Origin: Ardenticatenales bacterium
Lineage (GTDB): Bacteria > Chloroflexota > Anaerolineae > Promineifilales > UBA4811
Reading direction: 5' to 3'
DNA length: 6,802 bases
Assembly: GCA_030667645.1 (NCBI GenBank)
Contig: DAOUVM010000139.1
Span: 1-6,802 of the forward strand
Every line of letters starts with the position of its first letter. Position 1 is the stretch's first letter. Below are positions 4,355-6,802 of this stretch, in pieces. Made by a program: the position numbers and the translations under genes. The notes under the pieces are model-generated. The model had not been told where the DNA came from and made no database searches. It was given only the letters and a program-made list of their open reading frames with translations.

Positions 4355-5596
4355 TCAGAAGCTGTACAGCAGCAGCGGAATCTCGGCCTCTTCCGGCGTC
4401 AGCCCTCCATGATGCCCATAGTGCTTTTGTTCAAAGCCTTTCTCGTACCACCAGACTGACTCTTTTTCAAAGGGAAGGATGACCAGGTTGCCCAGCCGAG
4501 ATAGCAGGGCCGGCGAGAGGGGTGGGGGGCCGAACAGCCCCTCGCTGATGAGATCCTGCGTCCGGTAGACCTGCGCCTTGCCCCGCAACCGGCCGGCCAG
4601 GAACTCTAGGGCGTCGTCTAGCATTCCCTCCTTGATGTAGAGGAACATATCGCGGCACGAATCGGCGGGGACCAGCAGATCGCCCTTGAGGTTGGTCCTG
4701 ATGAGTTTCTCAATTCCGGCAAACTCGGGCGCGACGTTGAGATAGATTGTGGTGGCAGGGTCGACGTCGATCTGACCGTGGTCGGCCACCATCATAAAGA
4801 GCGTGTTCTCCAGCTTGTTCAATTCCTGCCAAAAGATCCGGTCCACCGATGTCAGGAAGGTGTCGATCTCGGCTCTGACCTGGGGGGAACCGGGACCGTA
4901 CTGGTGGCTGATGGTGTCCACGCCGCCGTGGTAGAAAAAAACGTAGCGACTGCCGGAGGTTTTGCCAAGCAGGAGCTCTCGCATGTTAACCAACGCCTCT
5001 GAAACCGTCCGGTAGGGTCTGGTTTCGGCGCCGCTGAACATAACGTCAGAGAAGGTGGAGGGTGTATAGTCCCGGTGCTGAAAAGCAATAGATTGAACCC
5101 CGTGCCGCCCGAGTTCGTGATAGATCGTCCCAGTGGGAAAGAGCCGGGAAGGGTCGACTCCGGCCGGCAGCGTTTCGCGCTCGGTGGTGCCGGCGTAAGA
5201 GTAGAGCAGCGGGGCGACGATGGCGTCGAATTCCGGTTCGTAATACTGCCACTCATAGACCCCGCTCTGCCCGACCGATAATCCGGTGTGGATGCAGGTG
5301 ACATGGGCAGCGGTTGTAGACGGGAACTCGGTGGTCAGCTTGGTGACGGCGCCCTTTTCCACGATCTCCCTGAGAAACGGGTAACTATCGCGATGCTCCT
5401 GGAAGAAACGCCAGCCGAACGCGTCGACGAAAAAGAGAACCACCGTTTGGTAGCCGCCGGTCGGTAAACCCGCAAATACGCTGGTCGGAAGCGCCAGTGG
5501 TCCTTGACCGGTCAGGAGGTGGATGATGGCCTGTGGGAGGTTGCCAAAGCAGGCCCCGTCGTAGCGGGGCTTGACAAAGCGGTCATTGAGCTTCAT
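4355..5596 (-). CDS. Alkaline-phosphatase-superfamily phosphodiesterase / nucleotide-pyrophosphatase-like protein
   Basis: 413 residues with no signal peptide or membrane span, so probably cytosolic. The superfamily motifs appear in order: VDAFGWRF with metal ligand D58; FPSTTAAHVTCIHTG, holding the nucleophile Thr (T95, or T94); YHGGVDTISHQYGP with D227 and H231; VADHGQ with D272 and H273; and HYGHHGGLTPEEAEIPL with H395 or H396. This is the two-zinc ligand set of type I phosphodiesterase/NPP-like enzymes, which hydrolyse phosphodiester or phosphoanhydride bonds through a Thr intermediate. The real substrate is unknown. The start ATG (5594-5596) has only a weak upstream site (TAGG, 6 nt away). 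It lies 84 bp downstream of the aminotransferase, separated by a strong palindrome. The stop is TGA. The sequence is complete, with no missing key residue. Confidence 0.9.
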   Translation of the reverse strand: MKLNDRFVKPRYDGACFGNLPQAIIHLLTGQGPLALPTSVFAGLPTGGYQTVVLFFVDAFGWRFFQEHRDSYPFLREIVEKGAVTKLTTEFPSTTAAHVTCIHTGLSVGQSGVYEWQYYEPEFDAIVAPLLYSYAGTTERETLPAGVDPSRLFPTGTIYHELGRHGVQSIAFQHRDYTPSTFSDVMFSGAETRPYRTVSEALVNMRELLLGKTSGSRYVFFYHGGVDTISHQYGPGSPQVRAEIDTFLTSVDRIFWQELNKLENTLFMMVADHGQIDVDPATTIYLNVAPEFAGIEKLIRTNLKGDLLVPADSCRDMFLYIKEGMLDDALEFLAGRLRGKAQVYRTQDLISEGLFGPPPLSPALLSRLGNLVILPFEKESVWWYEKGFEQKHYGHHGGLTPEEAEIPLLLYSF

Positions 5597-5636
5597 CTTG
5601 GCCTACCCCCAGCTATTGCGCATAGACAACGTGAAG

Positions 5637-5664
5637 GCGACCGGCTCCGGCCGGAGCCGGTCGC
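5637..5664. repeat. Perfect 28-bp GC-rich palindrome, possible terminator or mRNA-stabilising hairpin
   Basis: GCGACCGGCTCCGG (5637-5650) is followed directly by its exact inverse complement CCGGAGCCGGTCGC (5651-5664). On the minus strand it begins 16 nt after the aminotransferase stop and ends 40 nt before the phosphodiesterase ATG. As RNA it would fold into a very stable hairpin, but the downstream sequence (CTTCACGTTG) has no T-run. It could partly terminate or protect the aminotransferase mRNA, or be a dispersed palindromic repeat. Confidence 0.6.
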
Positions 5665-5680
5665 ACGATTCCCGGCAAGG

Positions 5681-6802
5681 CTATTGTCCCTGCAGTTCCA
5701 GGATCAACTCGCTAATGCGATCCAAACCCGGCTGGAGATAGCTGGGCGACAAGCCGTAGCTGATGCGCAGGTGGCGATCCATGCCAAAGTGATCGCCGGG
5801 AACGATCAACACACTCTTTTCGCGCATCAATCGATTCGCCAGGTCGGTTGAATTGATCTCCAAGTTGTAGCGGGCAAAGGTGATGGCGGCCGCCTGGGGG
5901 GGAACCACCGAAAACACGCCGGGGTGACTGTTGAACCACCCGTCCAGGATGGGATAGCCGCGGCGGATATAATGGCGGGCGCGCTCGATGAGACGGGGGC
6001 GCACCTCGGGCGATAGGGCAAATGCGGCGAGGTGATTCGCGAGCATCCCGGCGCCGATAGTCGTGTACTCGTGGCGGGCCCACAAATCGTCGACTGTTTC
6101 TGGTGGACCCACGACCCAACCGATGCGCAATCCGGGCAAACCGTACGCCTTGCTGAGGCTGTTCATGGCCAGCACGCGATCATAGCGGCCCCAGAAAGAT
6201 GGGGTCTGGACCTCGGTCCGCTGTTCCGCTCCGGCATAGACCTCGTCGGCCAGCAGCCAGGCTCCCACTCGCTCGGCCGCCGCGACGATCGCATCCATCT
6301 CGCCCGCAGTCAGGATATAGCCGGTCGGGTTGTTGGGATTGCAGACGGCGATGAGCCGGGTCTTTTCGGTGACGACCTCGTCCAATTGGCCCAGGTCGGG
6401 CGCCCAACCCCGCGCCTCGTCGAGGTGAAATGACTTGATCACCACTCCATGGTTGCGGCCGATGCCCCAGATTTGCATATAGTTGGGCAGCATCATCACC
6501 ATCTCGTCCCCCGGCTGTAGCAGGGTGTGAATGGCAAGGTAGTTGGCTTCCGCGCACCCTATGGTGACCAGGACTTGGTCCGGGGTCGCTCCGGGGTAGA
6601 GGGCGGCGATGCCCTCGCGCAGCTCGATGATGCCGTTGGCCTGAGTGTAGTTGAGCTCGGTGGCGAGCAGTTCGGTAATTGTGGCGGGATCGTCGATCAG
6701 TTCGCCCAGCTTGAGCGGGTGGACACCGCTTTCCGACAGGTTGTACTCGACGACGTTTTCCCACTTTGACATCATGCGTTCCATCTCGAACGGTTGAAAG
6801 GG
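5681..6802 (-). CDS. PLP-dependent class I/II aminotransferase, 5' end outside the window
   Basis: An ATG at 6784 would give 367 residues, but the frame stays open to the edge. The six preceding codons (PFQPFE, directly before MERMMSKWE) look like the usual N-terminus of this subfamily, and no Shine-Dalgarno precedes the ATG. The true start is therefore probably outside the window. Fold type I aminotransferase motifs, numbered from that ATG: the cofactor-side NPNNPTG (149-155), D180 and Y183 in ADEVYAG, the Schiff-base lysine K212 in SLSKAYGLPGLRIGW with R220, and the carboxylate-binding arginine R340 in RISYG. The opening YNLSESGVHPLKLGEL is distinctive of a subgroup near capreomycidine-synthase-like and other class I/II enzymes. 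The amino acid substrate cannot be assigned. The stop is TAG, followed by the palindrome at 5637-5664. Confidence 0.93.
   Translation of the reverse strand, partial: PFQPFEMERMMSKWENVVEYNLSESGVHPLKLGELIDDPATITELLATELNYTQANGIIELREGIAALYPGATPDQVLVTIGCAEANYLAIHTLLQPGDEMVMMLPNYMQIWGIGRNHGVVIKSFHLDEARGWAPDLGQLDEVVTEKTRLIAVCNPNNPTGYILTAGEMDAIVAAAERVGAWLLADEVYAGAEQRTEVQTPSFWGRYDRVLAMNSLSKAYGLPGLRIGWVVGPPETVDDLWARHEYTTIGAGMLANHLAAFALSPEVRPRLIERARHYIRRGYPILDGWFNSHPGVFSVVPPQAAAITFARYNLEINSTDLANRLMREKSVLIVPGDHFGMDRHLRISYGLSPSYLQPGLDRISELILELQGQ

Noticed and set aside
3086..4459. Plus-strand open frame of 457 codons opposite the metallo-hydrolase
   Set aside because: It is an antisense shadow of a GC-rich gene. 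It has no recognisable domain or signal, no good ribosome site and an unnatural Arg/Gly/Ser/Pro-rich composition, while the opposite strand carries clear MBL motifs.

Overview
All supported genes lie on the minus strand of a GC-rich bacterial chromosome segment. Nothing in the window names the organism. The most likely source is a member of the Chloroflexota (Anaerolineae/Caldilineae type): GC-rich genes with Shine-Dalgarno sites, a secreted protein with repeated PA14 domains and a golvesin-like C-terminus, and short palindromic intergenic repeats (GGGTACGGAGACCCG, CGCTGAT, GCGACCGG...CCGGTCGC) of a kind I associate with those genomes. This is recognition from memory, not a database search.

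Layout in transcription order, right to left. (1) A PLP-dependent class I/II aminotransferase occupies 5681-6802, and its reading frame is still open at the window edge. (2) An 84-bp gap with a perfect 28-bp GC-rich palindrome (5637-5664) follows. (3) A cytosolic alkaline-phosphatase-superfamily phosphodiesterase/nucleotide-pyrophosphatase-like protein lies at 4355-5596. (4) A 90-bp gap carries two tandem copies of a 15-bp hairpin repeat. (5) A membrane-anchored metallo-beta-lactamase-fold hydrolase lies at 3290-4264. (6) About 500 bp without a recognised gene holds a candidate extended -10 promoter overlapped by GGTGAC direct repeats. (7) Two very small overlapping ORFs follow (2611-2790 and 2453-2623), each encoding a single-span membrane peptide. 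(8) A secreted protein with three PA14 domains and a golvesin-like domain starts at 2412. (9) About 440 bp of repeat-rich intergenic DNA separates it from (10) the 5' part of a small membrane-anchored protein (1-248), which runs off the left edge.

The strongest anomaly is in the PA14 protein. Its ORF stops at a TAG (793-795) in the middle of the golvesin-like domain. The same frame continues for 35 more codons, which complete the domain (ending FDAVQWAPR), before a second TAG at 685-687. The residue expected at the first TAG is Tyr, one base change away. This is a recent nonsense mutation, a sequencing error, or a read-through site.

The genes probably form at least two transcription units: the three enzymes together, and the two small membrane peptides with the PA14 protein. 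The leftmost gene probably has its own promoter. I see no shared pathway linking the enzymes, and no CRISPR array, tRNA, rRNA, transposase or defence module.
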